A stretch of DNA of 52,818 nucleotides from Kibdelosporangium sp. MJ126-NF4 (GTDB taxonomy: Bacteria > Actinomycetota > Actinomycetes > Mycobacteriales > Pseudonocardiaceae). Below, one piece after another: positions 1-8,236 of this stretch (positions are counted from its first letter, which is position 1; the number at the start of each line of letters is the position of its first letter). The stretch spans positions 1 to 52,818 of the forward strand of contig NZ_CDME01000018.1 of assembly GCF_000826545.1 (NCBI RefSeq). The letters run 5' to 3'. A program made the position numbers and the translations under genes. The notes below the pieces were generated by a model. It saw nothing but the letters and a program-made list of their open reading frames with translations, made no database searches and was not told where the DNA came from.

Positions 1-137
1 ACCGGACCAATAGTGGAAAAGCTGGACAGACCAGCGACCCCGGCACGCCTCACACCGAAACCACTGGCCCACCACCACAACCACCCACCACCAAGATCAC
101 AACCCAAGATCAACGGTGAATCCAGGCCAGACGCACC

Positions 138-185
138 GAAGGCCGCCTTCGTTGCATCAAGCGCGCCGGAGGCCGCCTTGGTTGC
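138..185. repeat. Two-copy 18-bp direct repeat in intergenic DNA
   Basis: Two copies of an 18-nt sequence with core ggccgcctt (138-155 and 168-185), spaced 30 bp apart, match at 16 of 18 positions. They lie beyond the 3' end of the P450 gene. No gene is supported in positions 1-197, which otherwise hold an A/C-rich stretch of CCACCA repeats. Confidence 0.5.
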
Positions 186-197
186 GGGGATGGGGGG

Positions 198-1598
198 CTA
201 CAGGCGAGCAAGAGTGACGGGGAGGCCGTCCGAGGGAGCGGGCAAGGCTGTCGTGTCCCACCGGACCGTGTACTCCTCGGGGATAGACCACCGGTTGCTC
301 GTCAACAGCCTGTGCAGGAGTGTCTTCACTTCCAGCATCCCGAAGTGCAGGCCGATGCACTTGTGCGCTCCGCCGCCGAACGGCATCCACGCGTAGCGGT
401 GGACCTTGTCCTCCCTGCGCTCCTCGCTGAAGCGCTCCGGGTCGAAGTGGGTGGGGTTCGGCCAGTGCTCCGGCAGCATCTGGGTCACCCACGGTGTCAG
501 TGAGACCATTGTGTTCGCCGGGACGTAGTGGCCGAGGATCTCGGTCTCCCGCACCGTCTTCCGTGCCAGTGACGGTACCGGCGCGACCAGTCTCAGGGAC
601 TCCTTGATCACCATTTCCAGCGTGGTCAGGCTTTCCAGCTCGTCGATGTCCAGTGGGCCCGGCCCCGCCGCCAGGCACTCCTCGCGGGCCCTGTCCTGCC
701 ATTCCGGGTGTTTGCCCAGGTAGTAGGTGGCCACTGTGGTGGTGATGGTTGTTGTGTCGTGGGCCGCCATCATCAGGAAGATCATGTGGTTGACCACGTC
801 GTCGTCGCTGAAGGCTTCGTCGTCATCTGTTCGCGCGTGGCACAGGCCCGCGAACAGGTCGTTCGAGTCGCTCGCTCGTTTGGCCGGGATGGTTCTGCGG
901 AAGAAGTCCTCCAGCACGCGCCGTCCTTTGAGGCCCGCGTTCCAGCGGCCGCCCGGGACGGGGAAGCGGACCAGTGACGTTCCCGCCCGCACAGTGTCCA
1001 CGAAGGCCTTGTTCAGCGCGTCCTTCTCCCTGCCGAGCGCCGCTGCCATGAACACGCTTCCCGCGATGTCCAGGGTGAGCTGCTTCAACGCCGGGTAGAC
1101 CAGCAACCGCCCGGGTTGCCACGACTTCACGCCGTCGGCGACGGACGAGGACACGTGGTCGAGGTAGCCGGTCAGCCGCTGGCGCGTGAACGCCTGCTGC
1201 ATCAGTCTCCGGTGGAACATGTGCTCGTCGAAGTCGAGCAGCATCAGGCCACGCCGGAAGAACGGCCCGATGAAGTACTCCCATCCCTTCTGGGAGAACA
1301 CCTTGTCCTTGTTGGTCATCACGACCTGGCTCGCTTCGCCTCCCGCGACGGCGACCATGTTCACGCCGAACACGTTCATCCACGACACCGGGCCGTACGT
1401 CTCGTAGCGTTTCAGTCCGAAGTCCAGTCCCAGCCGCAACGCCTCAAGCGAGTGCCCGACCAGTGGGATTCCGCCGTCGCCCGGTACCGCCTTCAGTCCC
1501 GAGCCGGTCGGCACGTTCGCCAGTGCGCTGCTGCGCCAGCGTTTGTTCAGCAGCCACTCGTCAAACCTCGTCGCGCCGGGCATGTGCGTCGTTGTCAC
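198..1598 (-). CDS. Cytochrome P450, CYP136-like
   Basis: Heme-thiolate monooxygenase of 466 residues. Visible motifs are the I-helix AAHDTTT (about 278-284), the K-helix ExxR as ESLR (333-336), PERF (387-390), and the heme loop FGGGAHKCIG with cysteine 414. The N-terminal half, with GPFFRRGLMLLDFDEHM, resembles the mycobacterial CYP136 group as I remember it. No N-terminal membrane anchor is evident, so it is probably cytosolic and needs ferredoxin and reductase partners that are not encoded nearby. The GTG start has a GGAGG six bases upstream. It overlaps the 3' end of the TetR gene by 38 nt, so the two are probably co-transcribed. The substrate is unknown; the adjacent beta-oxidation genes suggest a lipid or sterol (inference). 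Confidence 0.9.
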   Translation of the reverse strand: MTTTHMPGATRFDEWLLNKRWRSSALANVPTGSGLKAVPGDGGIPLVGHSLEALRLGLDFGLKRYETYGPVSWMNVFGVNMVAVAGGEASQVVMTNKDKVFSQKGWEYFIGPFFRRGLMLLDFDEHMFHRRLMQQAFTRQRLTGYLDHVSSSVADGVKSWQPGRLLVYPALKQLTLDIAGSVFMAAALGREKDALNKAFVDTVRAGTSLVRFPVPGGRWNAGLKGRRVLEDFFRRTIPAKRASDSNDLFAGLCHARTDDDEAFSDDDVVNHMIFLMMAAHDTTTITTTVATYYLGKHPEWQDRAREECLAAGPGPLDIDELESLTTLEMVIKESLRLVAPVPSLARKTVRETEILGHYVPANTMVSLTPWVTQMLPEHWPNPTHFDPERFSEERREDKVHRYAWMPFGGGAHKCIGLHFGMLEVKTLLHRLLTSNRWSIPEEYTVRWDTTALPAPSDGLPVTLARL

Positions 1599-2766
1599 TG
1601 CCAGCCTCCGCTGCTTGGTCCAGTACGGCTATCGCAAGTCCGGTCAGCTCGGTCACCAGGCCTGGCCGGGTGGTGACCCTCGGTGTTCTGGTCAGGTCGT
1701 TGACGATGGTCAGCGCCGCGTGCACGGCAATCCGAGCTTCCGGCTCCGGCAGCTGGGGCGCAACGGTTCTGAGCAACGTCACCCATTCGGCCACATACGC
1801 CCGTTGCACGCGGACCAGTTCCTTGCGGTCGCGGTCGGGGACGGTGCCGAGTTCGCCCGCGAACACCGAGAACAGGTCGTCCGACCGCAACACGATGTCC
1901 ACATAGGAGCTCGCGAGGCCGATGAGGGCCGCGTGTGGCGATGCCGCGTTCGCGATCACCCGTCTGGCGTCCATGTGCAGTCGGTCGGCCATCCGGTACC
2001 CGGCCGCCGTCAGCAGTTCCGCCTTTCCGGTGAAATGCCGGTAGACGCTCGGCCCCGCGATTCCGGCAGCCGCCCCGATGTCCTCCATGCTCACGTCGCG
2101 GTAGCCGCGTTCCCGGAACAGCTTCGTCGCGACCGTCAGCAGTTCCTCCCGCCGGGACACCGGCGTCACCGGGCGTTGCCAGTCGGGACGGGCCGAGTCG
2201 GGGGAGGCCGGGATCGTGCTGCCCAACACCGCGCACGCCAACGTGCCGAGCAGTTGCTCGAAGCGGCGGCGGGGCAGTGACACGTGGTGGTCGGCGACGC
2301 TGCCGAACACGCTCAACGCCGCCCAGGCCAGCAGTTCCGCGTCGGCCAGTGACAGCTCCGGCCGGGCGTCACGCAGCACCGAGATCCAGTCGCCCATCAG
2401 CTCCGCGCCGCGTTTGCGGATCTTGACCTGGTCGGCCTTGTCCAGGTAACGGCCCTGCCAGCGCCACAGCGCGGTGACCTCACGGCGTTCCACCGCCAGC
2501 GCCGAGACCGCGTCGACCAGCGCGTGCAATGGCTCGTCCTGGGTCAGCGCCTGGTCGGTGACCAGTCCGAACCGGTCGAGGCCGGACAGCAGCACGTGCG
2601 CGAGGACGTCCTGCTTGCCGCGGAAGTGCCGGTACACGGCCGGGCCGGTCACGCCCGCCGCCGCGGCGATGTCGTTGACGCTCACCCCGTGGTAGCCGTG
2701 CCTGCGGAACAGCTCGGCGGCAGCGTCGGTGAGCTGCTCCCTGCGGTTTCGCGGTCGGCTGTTCAC
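1561..2766 (-). CDS. TetR-type regulator with two DNA-binding heads
   Basis: This 401-residue protein carries two complete TetR N-terminal HTH domains, about residues 7-52 (DIAAAAGVTGPAVYRHF) and 205-252 (DIGAAAGIAGPSVYRHF). Each is followed by its own ligand-domain-like segment. Ordinary TetR repressors are about 200 residues with one HTH, so this is a tandem fusion that could act as a covalent dimer. I chose the GTG at 2766 because a GGAGG lies 11 nt upstream; a TTG at 2805 would extend the same frame. It is transcribed with the downstream P450 and divergently from fadAB, so the 130-bp intergenic region is the likely operator. The ligand is unknown; an acyl-CoA or P450 substrate is a reasonable guess. 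Confidence 0.88.
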   Translation of the reverse strand: MNSRPRNRREQLTDAAAELFRRHGYHGVSVNDIAAAAGVTGPAVYRHFRGKQDVLAHVLLSGLDRFGLVTDQALTQDEPLHALVDAVSALAVERREVTALWRWQGRYLDKADQVKIRKRGAELMGDWISVLRDARPELSLADAELLAWAALSVFGSVADHHVSLPRRRFEQLLGTLACAVLGSTIPASPDSARPDWQRPVTPVSRREELLTVATKLFRERGYRDVSMEDIGAAAGIAGPSVYRHFTGKAELLTAAGYRMADRLHMDARRVIANAASPHAALIGLASSYVDIVLRSDDLFSVFAGELGTVPDRDRKELVRVQRAYVAEWVTLLRTVAPQLPEPEARIAVHAALTIVNDLTRTPRVTTRPGLVTELTGLAIAVLDQAAEAGSDNDAHARRDEV

Positions 2767-2826
2767 GGCGGGAGTGACCTCCGTCTCGTAATCGGTGCAT
2801 AGCAAAGCTAGATCAGCGTCTTCGGC

Positions 2827-2856
2827 TTGACAAGCTGCGGATTCGTTCCATTATGT
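2827..2856 (+). promoter_or_regulatory. Sigma70-type promoter for fadAB
   Basis: A perfect -35 TTGACA (2827-2832) is followed after 18 nt by TTATGT (2851-2856), 42 nt upstream of the fadA start. It sits in the divergent gap next to the TetR gene and is the natural target for that regulator. No operator palindrome is clear. Confidence 0.5.
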
Positions 2857-2898
2857 GAATGAGCATTAGCCACCAGCGCGGGTGAGAGGAACTTCGGC

Positions 2899-4113
2899 GT
2901 GAGCACAGAAGCGTTCATCTACGAGGCGATCCGGACGCCTCGCGGCCGGGGCAAGAAGACCGGCTCGCTGCACGGCGTCAAGCCGATCTCACTGGTGACC
3001 GGGCTGATCGACGAGCTGCGCACCCGGCACCCGAACCTGGACACCGACCGGGTCAGCGACCTGATCCTCGGTGTCGTGTCGCCCGTCGGCGACCAGGGCG
3101 CGGTGATCCCCCGCACGGCCGCGATCGCCGCCGGCCTGCCGGACAACGTCGCCGGTGTGCAGGTCAACCGGTTCTGCGCGTCCGGCCTCGAAGCGGTCAA
3201 CCAGGCCGCGCAGAAGGTCCGGTCCGGCTGGGACGAGCTGATCATCGCCGGTGGCGTCGAGTCGATGTCCCGCGTACCGATGGGCTCCGACGGCGGCGCG
3301 TGGGCGATGGACCCGGAGACCAGCTACCAGACCTACTTCGTGCCGCAGGGCATCGGCGCGGACCTGATCGCCACCATCGAGGGCTTCTCCCGCGACGACG
3401 TCGACTCGTACGCGCTGCGGTCGCAGGAGCTGGCCGCGAAGGCGTGGGCGGGCGGGTACTTCGCCAAGTCGGTCGTGCCGGTCAGGGACCGCAACGGCGT
3501 CGTCGTGCTGGACCACGACGAGCACATGCGCCCGGACACCACCCGCGAGGGCCTGGCCAAGCTGGCCCCGTCCTTCGCCGGGATCGGTGAGATGGGCGGC
3601 TTCGACGCGGTGGCGCTGCAGAAGTACCACTGGGTCGAGAAGATCAACCACGTGCACCACGCGGGCAACTCGTCCGGCATCGTCGACGGCGCCGGGCTGG
3701 TGCTGGTCGGCAACGAGCAGGTCGGCAAGGACCTCGGCCTGACGCCGCGGGCGCGGATCGTGGCCACCGCGGTCACCGGCTCCGACCCGACGATCATGCT
3801 GACCGGTCCGACCCCGGCCACCGAGAAGCTGCTCAAGACAGCCGGGCTCGGCGTCGAGGACATCGACCTGTTCGAACTGAACGAGGCGTTCGCGTCGGTC
3901 GTGCTGAAGTTCCAGAAGGACCTGGGCATCCCGGACGAGAAGCTGAACGTCAACGGTGGCGCCATCGCGATGGGTCACCCGCTCGGCGCGACCGGTGCGA
4001 TCATCACCGGCACCATGGTCGACGAGCTGGAACGCCGCGAAGCCCGCCGGGCCGTGGTCACCCTGTGCATCGGTGGCGGCATGGGCCTGGCCACCCTGAT
4101 CGAGCGCGTCTGA
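2899..4113 (+). CDS. fadA: Acetyl-CoA C-acyltransferase (thiolase), FadA
   Basis: Thiolase of 404 residues, the usual family length. It cleaves 3-ketoacyl-CoA to acetyl-CoA plus a shortened acyl-CoA in beta-oxidation. The acylated cysteine is Cys93 in [12 protein letters not shown]. His360 lies in [11 protein letters not shown], and the second active-site Cys390 in TLCIGGGMG. The GTG start follows a GAGAGGAA ribosome site. The next gene starts 14 nt after the stop, giving the fadA-fadB order of the mycobacterial trifunctional enzyme (Rv0859/Rv0860 type), whose two products form one complex. Expression is probably controlled by the divergent TetR. Confidence 0.95.
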   Translation: MSTEAFIYEAIRTPRGRGKKTGSLHGVKPISLVTGLIDELRTRHPNLDTDRVSDLILGVVSPVGDQGAVIPRTAAIAAGLPDNVAGVQVNRFCASGLEAVNQAAQKVRSGWDELIIAGGVESMSRVPMGSDGGAWAMDPETSYQTYFVPQGIGADLIATIEGFSRDDVDSYALRSQELAAKAWAGGYFAKSVVPVRDRNGVVVLDHDEHMRPDTTREGLAKLAPSFAGIGEMGGFDAVALQKYHWVEKINHVHHAGNSSGIVDGAGLVLVGNEQVGKDLGLTPRARIVATAVTGSDPTIMLTGPTPATEKLLKTAGLGVEDIDLFELNEAFASVVLKFQKDLGIPDEKLNVNGGAIAMGHPLGATGAIITGTMVDELERREARRAVVTLCIGGGMGLATLIERV

Positions 4114-4127
4114 GGAGCAGCGAACCG

Positions 4128-6290
4128 ATGACCGAGAACATGATTCGCTGGGAGCAGGACGCGGACGGCATCGTCACGTTGACGATGGACGACCCGAACC
4201 AGTCGGCCAACACGATGAACGAGACGTACTTCCGCTCGATACACGAGACGATCGACCGGCTGTACGCCGAGCAGGACAAGATCGCCGGTGTGATCATCAC
4301 GTCCGCGAAGAAGACCTTCTTCGCCGGTGGCGACCTGAAGATCATGAGCAAGTCCAGCAAGGCCGACGCGGCCGAGATCACCGAGCGCGTCAACGGCGGC
4401 AAGGCCGACCTGCGCAGGCTGGAACTGCTGCCCAAGCCCGTCGTCGCGGCGATCAACGGCGCCGCGCTCGGCGGTGGCCTGGAGATCGCACTGGCGTGCA
4501 AGTACCGGATCGCCCTTGACGCCAAGGGCAGCCAGATCGGCCTGCCCGAGGTCACGCTGGGCCTGCTGCCCGGCGGTGGCGGTGTGGTGCGGACCGTGCG
4601 CCTGCTGGGCATCCAGGGTGCGCTGCTCAACGTCCTGCTGCAGGGCCAGCGCAACAAGCCCGCGAAGGCCAAGGAGATCGGCCTGGTACACGAGGTCGTG
4701 GCCACGCCGGACGAGCTGATCGCGAACGCCAAGACGTGGATCAAGGCCAACCCGGAGGCCGTGCAGCCGTGGGAGGTCAAGGGCTACAAGATCCCCGGTG
4801 GCACGCCGTCGAACCCGTCGTTCGCCGCGAACCTGCCCGCGTTCCCGTCGAACCTGCGCAAGCAGCTCAAGGGCGCGAACATGCCCGCCCCGCGCAACAT
4901 CATGGCCGCGGCGGTCGAGGGCGCACAGGTGGACTTCGACACCGCGTCGCTGATCGAGACGCGCTACTTCGTCGACCTGCTGACCGGCCAGGTCGCCAAG
5001 AACATGATCAAGGCGTTCTTCTTCGACCTGCAGCACATCAACTCCGGCGGCTCCCGCCCGGACGGCTACGAGAAGTACACCGCCCGCAAGGCGCTCGTGC
5101 TCGGCGCGGGCATGATGGGCGCGGGTATCGCGTACTCCTGTGCCAGGGCTGGCATCGAGGTCGTGCTCAAGGACGTTTCCCTTGAGTCGGCGAAGAAGGG
5201 CAAGGCCTATTCGGAGACGATCCTCGGCAAGGCGGTCTCCCGCGGCAAGCTCACGCAGGAGAAGGCCGACGAGGTGCTGGCCAGGATCACCCCGACGGAC
5301 AAGGCCGAGGACGCGGCCGGTGCCGACCTGGTGATCGAGGCGGTGTTCGAGGACCCGTCGCTCAAGCACAAGGTGTTCCAGGAGATCGAGAGCTTCGTCG
5401 CGCCGGACGCGCTGCTCGGCTCGAACACCTCGACGCTGCCGATCACGGGCCTGGCGGAAGGTGTGCAGCGCCAGGAGGACTTCATCGGCCTGCACTTCTT
5501 CTCGCCGGTGGACAAGATGCCACTGCTGGAGATCATCCGTGGCTCCCGCACCAGCGACGCCGCGCTGGCCAAGGCGATCGACGTGGCGCAGCAGATCAAG
5601 AAGACGCCGATCGTGGTCAACGACAGCCGCGGGTTCTTCACCAGCCGCGTGATCGGCACGTTCATCAACGAAGCGGTGGCCATGGTCGGCGAGGGCATCG
5701 CGGTGCCGTCGATCGAGCAGGCGGGCAGCCAGGCCGGTTACCCCGCGCCGCCGCTGCAGCTGCTGGACGAGCTGACGCTGACGCTGCCCCGCAAGATCCG
5801 CGAGGAAACCAAGGCGGGCATCGAGGCAGCGGGCGGAACATGGGTGACGCACCCGTCCGAGGCCGTGATCGACAAGCTGGTCCTGGAGTACGAGCGCAAG
5901 GGCCGCTCGTCGGGCGCGGGCTTCTACGACTACACCGACGGCAAGCGGACAAGCCTGTGGGAGGGCCTGAAAGAGGCGTTCGGCTCCGGCTCGAAGGAGA
6001 TCCCCTTCGAGGACATGAAGGAGCGGATGCTGTTCGCCGAGGCACTGGAGACAGTGAAGTGCTTCGACGAGGGCGTGCTCACCTCCATCCCGGACGCCAA
6101 CATCGGCTCGATCATGGGCATCGGCTTCCCACCGTGGACCGGTGGCGTGATCCAGTACATCAACGGCTACCCGGGTGGCCTCGCGGGCTTCGTCGCCAGG
6201 TCGCGTGAACTGGCCGAGCGCTACGGCTCGCACTTCGAGCCCCCGGCCTCGCTGGTCGAGAAGGCCGAGAAGGGCGAGATCTTCGAGTAG
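4128..6290 (+). CDS. fadB: Enoyl-CoA hydratase / 3-hydroxyacyl-CoA dehydrogenase, FadB
   Basis: Trifunctional-enzyme alpha subunit of 720 residues. The N-terminal crotonase domain (about 1-190) has the oxyanion-hole segment FFAGGDLKIM and the LPEVTLGLLPGGGG motif. A Rossmann domain near residue 320 has the NAD site VLGAGMMGAGIA, followed by the dehydrogenase motif HFFSPV, and C-terminal dehydrogenase domains end in KGEIFE. It hydrates enoyl-CoA and oxidises the 3-hydroxyacyl product for FadA to cleave. The ATG at 4128 follows GAGGAG; an in-frame upstream extension lies inside fadA and is rejected. Its last 45 bp and terminator recur near 10.46-10.56 kb, described separately. Confidence 0.95.
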   Translation: MTENMIRWEQDADGIVTLTMDDPNQSANTMNETYFRSIHETIDRLYAEQDKIAGVIITSAKKTFFAGGDLKIMSKSSKADAAEITERVNGGKADLRRLELLPKPVVAAINGAALGGGLEIALACKYRIALDAKGSQIGLPEVTLGLLPGGGGVVRTVRLLGIQGALLNVLLQGQRNKPAKAKEIGLVHEVVATPDELIANAKTWIKANPEAVQPWEVKGYKIPGGTPSNPSFAANLPAFPSNLRKQLKGANMPAPRNIMAAAVEGAQVDFDTASLIETRYFVDLLTGQVAKNMIKAFFFDLQHINSGGSRPDGYEKYTARKALVLGAGMMGAGIAYSCARAGIEVVLKDVSLESAKKGKAYSETILGKAVSRGKLTQEKADEVLARITPTDKAEDAAGADLVIEAVFEDPSLKHKVFQEIESFVAPDALLGSNTSTLPITGLAEGVQRQEDFIGLHFFSPVDKMPLLEIIRGSRTSDAALAKAIDVAQQIKKTPIVVNDSRGFFTSRVIGTFINEAVAMVGEGIAVPSIEQAGSQAGYPAPPLQLLDELTLTLPRKIREETKAGIEAAGGTWVTHPSEAVIDKLVLEYERKGRSSGAGFYDYTDGKRTSLWEGLKEAFGSGSKEIPFEDMKERMLFAEALETVKCFDEGVLTSIPDANIGSIMGIGFPPWTGGVIQYINGYPGGLAGFVARSRELAERYGSHFEPPASLVEKAEKGEIFE

Positions 6291-6304
6291 GCCCTGACCG
6301 ACCA

Positions 6305-6345
6305 CCGCCCCGGGTGTCACGAGTCCGTGACACCCGGGGCGGTTT
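6305..6345 (+). terminator. Rho-independent terminator of fadAB
   Basis: A perfect 16-bp stem (6305-6320 with 6327-6342) closes a 6-nt loop gagtcc and is followed by TTT, 14 nt after the fadB stop. A diverged copy with the same loop lies at 10522-10561. Confidence 0.9.
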
Positions 6346-6364
6346 CATGTTGTCCGGTGCTCGG

Positions 6365-6670
6365 TCACTTGTCCGGAGTGGGCGTGGCCCATACGAGGTG
6401 CGGCGTGATGTTGGTTTGGCTGGGGACATAGCGGAGTGCGTTGTCGGGCTCGGTCAGTGCGTACTGGTTTCGGCCGTCGGTGGTCACCATGTACGAGCCG
6501 TGCGGGAGTTCCATGCCCCAGGCGATGATCTCGGCGTCGGTCTGTTCGCCGTACTCGACCACGACCGCGAACACGCGAGGCGCCTGGTCGGCGACGAACC
6601 GCGTGACCAGGGTGGTGAAGTCCATGTCGCGCAGGTTGTCGAGGCTGGACTGTGAAGTCTTTGTGGACAC
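6365..6670 (-). CDS. Conserved-looking hypothetical protein, 101 aa
   Basis: Family not recognised. The protein is small and soluble-looking, with no signal peptide or membrane segment. It contains a compact beta-rich stretch ([10 protein letters not shown], then [12 protein letters not shown] and a C-terminal [11 protein letters not shown]). The GTG at 6670 was chosen because CGGGAG lies about 7 nt upstream; the longer frame to 6742 runs into the promoter region. It faces away from the BldC-like gene and shares with it the gap holding six 9-bp repeats, so it may be controlled by that protein. It ends just past the fadB terminator, convergent with fadB. Confidence 0.6.
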   Translation of the reverse strand: MSTKTSQSSLDNLRDMDFTTLVTRFVADQAPRVFAVVVEYGEQTDAEIIAWGMELPHGSYMVTTDGRNQYALTEPDNALRYVPSQTNITPHLVWATPTPDK

Positions 6671-6746
6671 GGCTGAACTCCCGTTGACTGTCGAGTGATT
6701 GGTGATCGGGCGCCTGCCACGGTGGCCTCGGAAGGGTACCACGATC

Positions 6747-6800
6747 GTTCTAAACGTTCCGATCGTTCGATATGTTCCTTCTGTTTAATACGTTCTGACC
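6747..6800. repeat. Six head-to-tail 9-bp repeats (GTTCNNNNN)
   Basis: GTTC occurs at 6747, 6756, 6765, 6774 and 6792, with GTTT at 6783, so six units are spaced exactly 9 bp apart. The five following bases vary. The array fills the gap between two divergent genes, one of which encodes a 66-residue BldC-like MerR protein. BldC proteins are known to bind DNA direct repeats as head-to-tail multimers, so this is a probable operator (inference). A further GTTC at 6811 is one base out of register. Confidence 0.75.
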
Positions 6801-6830
6801 AGCATGATTCGTTCATGATCGTGAGTGATC

Positions 6831-7031
6831 ATGGTCGACGTGTCACCTGACAGGCTGATCTCGACCGGCGAAGCCGCCAAGCAGCTCGGCATAGGCCGCA
6901 CAACGCTGCACAGCTGGTGGGTGAACGGCCTCGTCGAACCCGAGTATGTGACGCCGGGCGGACATGCCCGATGGGACCTGCAAGACCTTCGCAGGCAGAT
7001 CAAGGAGCTGCGCAAGCCGGAAGATGGTTAG
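6831..7031 (+). CDS. Small MerR-family (BldC-like/excisionase-like) DNA-binding protein
   Basis: Protein of 66 residues consisting of a single winged-HTH MerR domain. ISTGEAAKQLGIGRTTLHSW forms the HTH and TPGGHARWDLQDLRRQI the wing and following helix. It has no effector domain. Length and layout match BldC of Streptomyces (68 residues, GGHRRY in the wing) and phage excisionases. I start at ATG 6831; a GTG at 6825 is an alternative. The next gene starts 9 nt after the stop, so the two probably form an operon. The tandem 9-bp array directly upstream suggests autoregulation and control of the divergent gene. It could instead be the excisionase or regulator of a lost mobile element, since it lies in an accessory insert. 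Confidence 0.85.
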   Translation: MVDVSPDRLISTGEAAKQLGIGRTTLHSWWVNGLVEPEYVTPGGHARWDLQDLRRQIKELRKPEDG

Positions 7032-7040
7032 TTGGTCGAC

Positions 7041-7553
7041 ATGTGGCGCAAGGACATCACGCACTCGAACCTGCTCATCCTCACGAAAACGAGCCGTGCC
7101 GAGTTGCTGGCCGGAGTCGAGCAGGGCGATCCCGGCCCGCTGCGGAACACACCAACGGCTCACCGGACAGACGTCAGTCTCGGCAGTGTCGTGTCGGAGA
7201 AGGCGGCGGAATGGTTCCGGAAGTGGGCCGTCGAAGGTGACACGGCAACGCTGCGCACGAACTCACTGAGTGTGATCGCCAAGCTGCCAGGCAAGGAGAA
7301 CGCCGACCTGGTTGTTCAGGTACTGGAGAACGACCCGAAGGTGCGCCGCCTGATCGTGGCGAGTGAGATCTCCCGGCTGACACAGCTCGACTGGAAGCTT
7401 GCGCTCAAGGGCGCCGACGATCCCACCACGATCCCCGAGCCGCGAAAAATCGCGGCGAAACTGGCCAAGGGGGCGATCAACCCCAAAGGCACCGAGTCCC
7501 GCTGGGCCAGCACCTATGTGCTCACCCGACTGGTGCCCTGTCTCGGACGTTAG
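7041..7553 (+). CDS. Hypothetical protein downstream of BldC-like gene, 170 aa
   Basis: Family not recognised. It is soluble, with no signal or membrane segments. The middle (about 55-110) looks helical and carries KLPGKENADLVVQVLENDPK; the C-terminal part carries KLAKGAINPKGTESRWAS. The ATG at 7041 is used, although a TTG at 7032, abutting the upstream stop codon, has better spacing to a GGAAG. Close linkage to the MerR gene suggests a regulator-effector pair. The stop codon is followed immediately by a 20-bp sequence that recurs at 10405. Confidence 0.6.
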   Translation: MWRKDITHSNLLILTKTSRAELLAGVEQGDPGPLRNTPTAHRTDVSLGSVVSEKAAEWFRKWAVEGDTATLRTNSLSVIAKLPGKENADLVVQVLENDPKVRRLIVASEISRLTQLDWKLALKGADDPTTIPEPRKIAAKLAKGAINPKGTESRWASTYVLTRLVPCLGR

Positions 7554-7571
7554 CTCAGGCGGCCAGCCACT
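7552..7571. repeat. Left copy of 20-bp direct repeat flanking a 3-gene cassette
   Basis: This 20-mer matches 10405-10424 at 19 of 20 positions, in the same orientation. The right copy is the very 3' end of a SnoaL-like gene remnant. The two copies bracket the lipoprotein, hydrolase and EspC-like genes, as expected for a target-site duplication or a recombination site. Confidence 0.5.
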
Positions 7572-7599
7572 TCGCGACCGAAGCCCGCTGGACGCGCCG

Positions 7600-8217
7600 C
7601 TATCCGCCGTAATCGGGAAGAGTGGGTGTGCCCCGCTGGTGTGCGACTGCGGTCAGGTGGCAGCCGGTTCGTATGGACAGGATGGTGTTGATCTTGGTAC
7701 CCAGTTTCAGGTCCGCGCCGAACGCGTCGGCGGCTGTGACCTCGTGGTCGCCGGGTCGGTCGACGATGACGCGTAGTGGCGTTTCGAATTCGTACTTGCG
7801 GGCGACTTCGTGCGCGATCTCGACCATGCGCGTCCATTTGTCGTCCGGCACTTTCCCGTCTGATACCCAGAGAGGTAGTCCTCGGGTCGCCTTGTCTCTG
7901 CCATCCACGTCGACAAAGTTGTGACCACAGAGTGCTCCGCCTGCGGACCCGGGGTCCTCGTACCAGTTGCCGACTCCGGTTTCGGACTCCAGTCGTGTCC
8001 GAAGCGTGGTCACCATTTCGCTGTAGCGTTGTGTGGCTTGGTCGATGTCGGGTCGTTTCATGAGCTCTTGGAACAGTTGTTGGCGGCGAGTTGCCTTGTC
8101 CACGGGCCTTCCAGGTCCTTCCATGTCAGTGCCGCAACCGACCGTCATGATCGTGAGCGTGATACCAGCGAGCCAGCGCCGCAACCTGTGTTGGGGTTTG
8201 GGTTTGATCGCGTGCAC
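7600..8217 (-). CDS. LppA-like lipoprotein
   Basis: Protein of 205 residues. A basic N-terminus and a hydrophobic core (WLAGITLTIMTVGCG) end in a lipobox cysteine at about residue 28, so it is probably a membrane-anchored lipoprotein on the outer face. The mature part contains a tryptophan-rich segment (GVGNWYEDPG, KWTRMVEIAHEVARKYEF) and two further cysteines (ALCGHNF, RTGCHLT) that could form a disulfide. It resembles the LppA family of actinobacterial lipoproteins (from memory). GTG start at 8217, 19 nt after the stop of the upstream hydrolase gene: the last gene of a three-gene operon. Function unknown. Confidence 0.75.
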   Translation of the reverse strand: MHAIKPKPQHRLRRWLAGITLTIMTVGCGTDMEGPGRPVDKATRRQQLFQELMKRPDIDQATQRYSEMVTTLRTRLESETGVGNWYEDPGSAGGALCGHNFVDVDGRDKATRGLPLWVSDGKVPDDKWTRMVEIAHEVARKYEFETPLRVIVDRPGDHEVTAADAFGADLKLGTKINTILSIRTGCHLTAVAHQRGTPTLPDYGG

Positions 8218-8236
8218 GTCACGCCCCTGATCGGTG

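Noticed and set aside
3975..6320. 781-codon open frame antisense to fadB
   Set aside because: It mirrors a well-supported fadB with third-position GC bias; no domain is recognisable in the antisense product.
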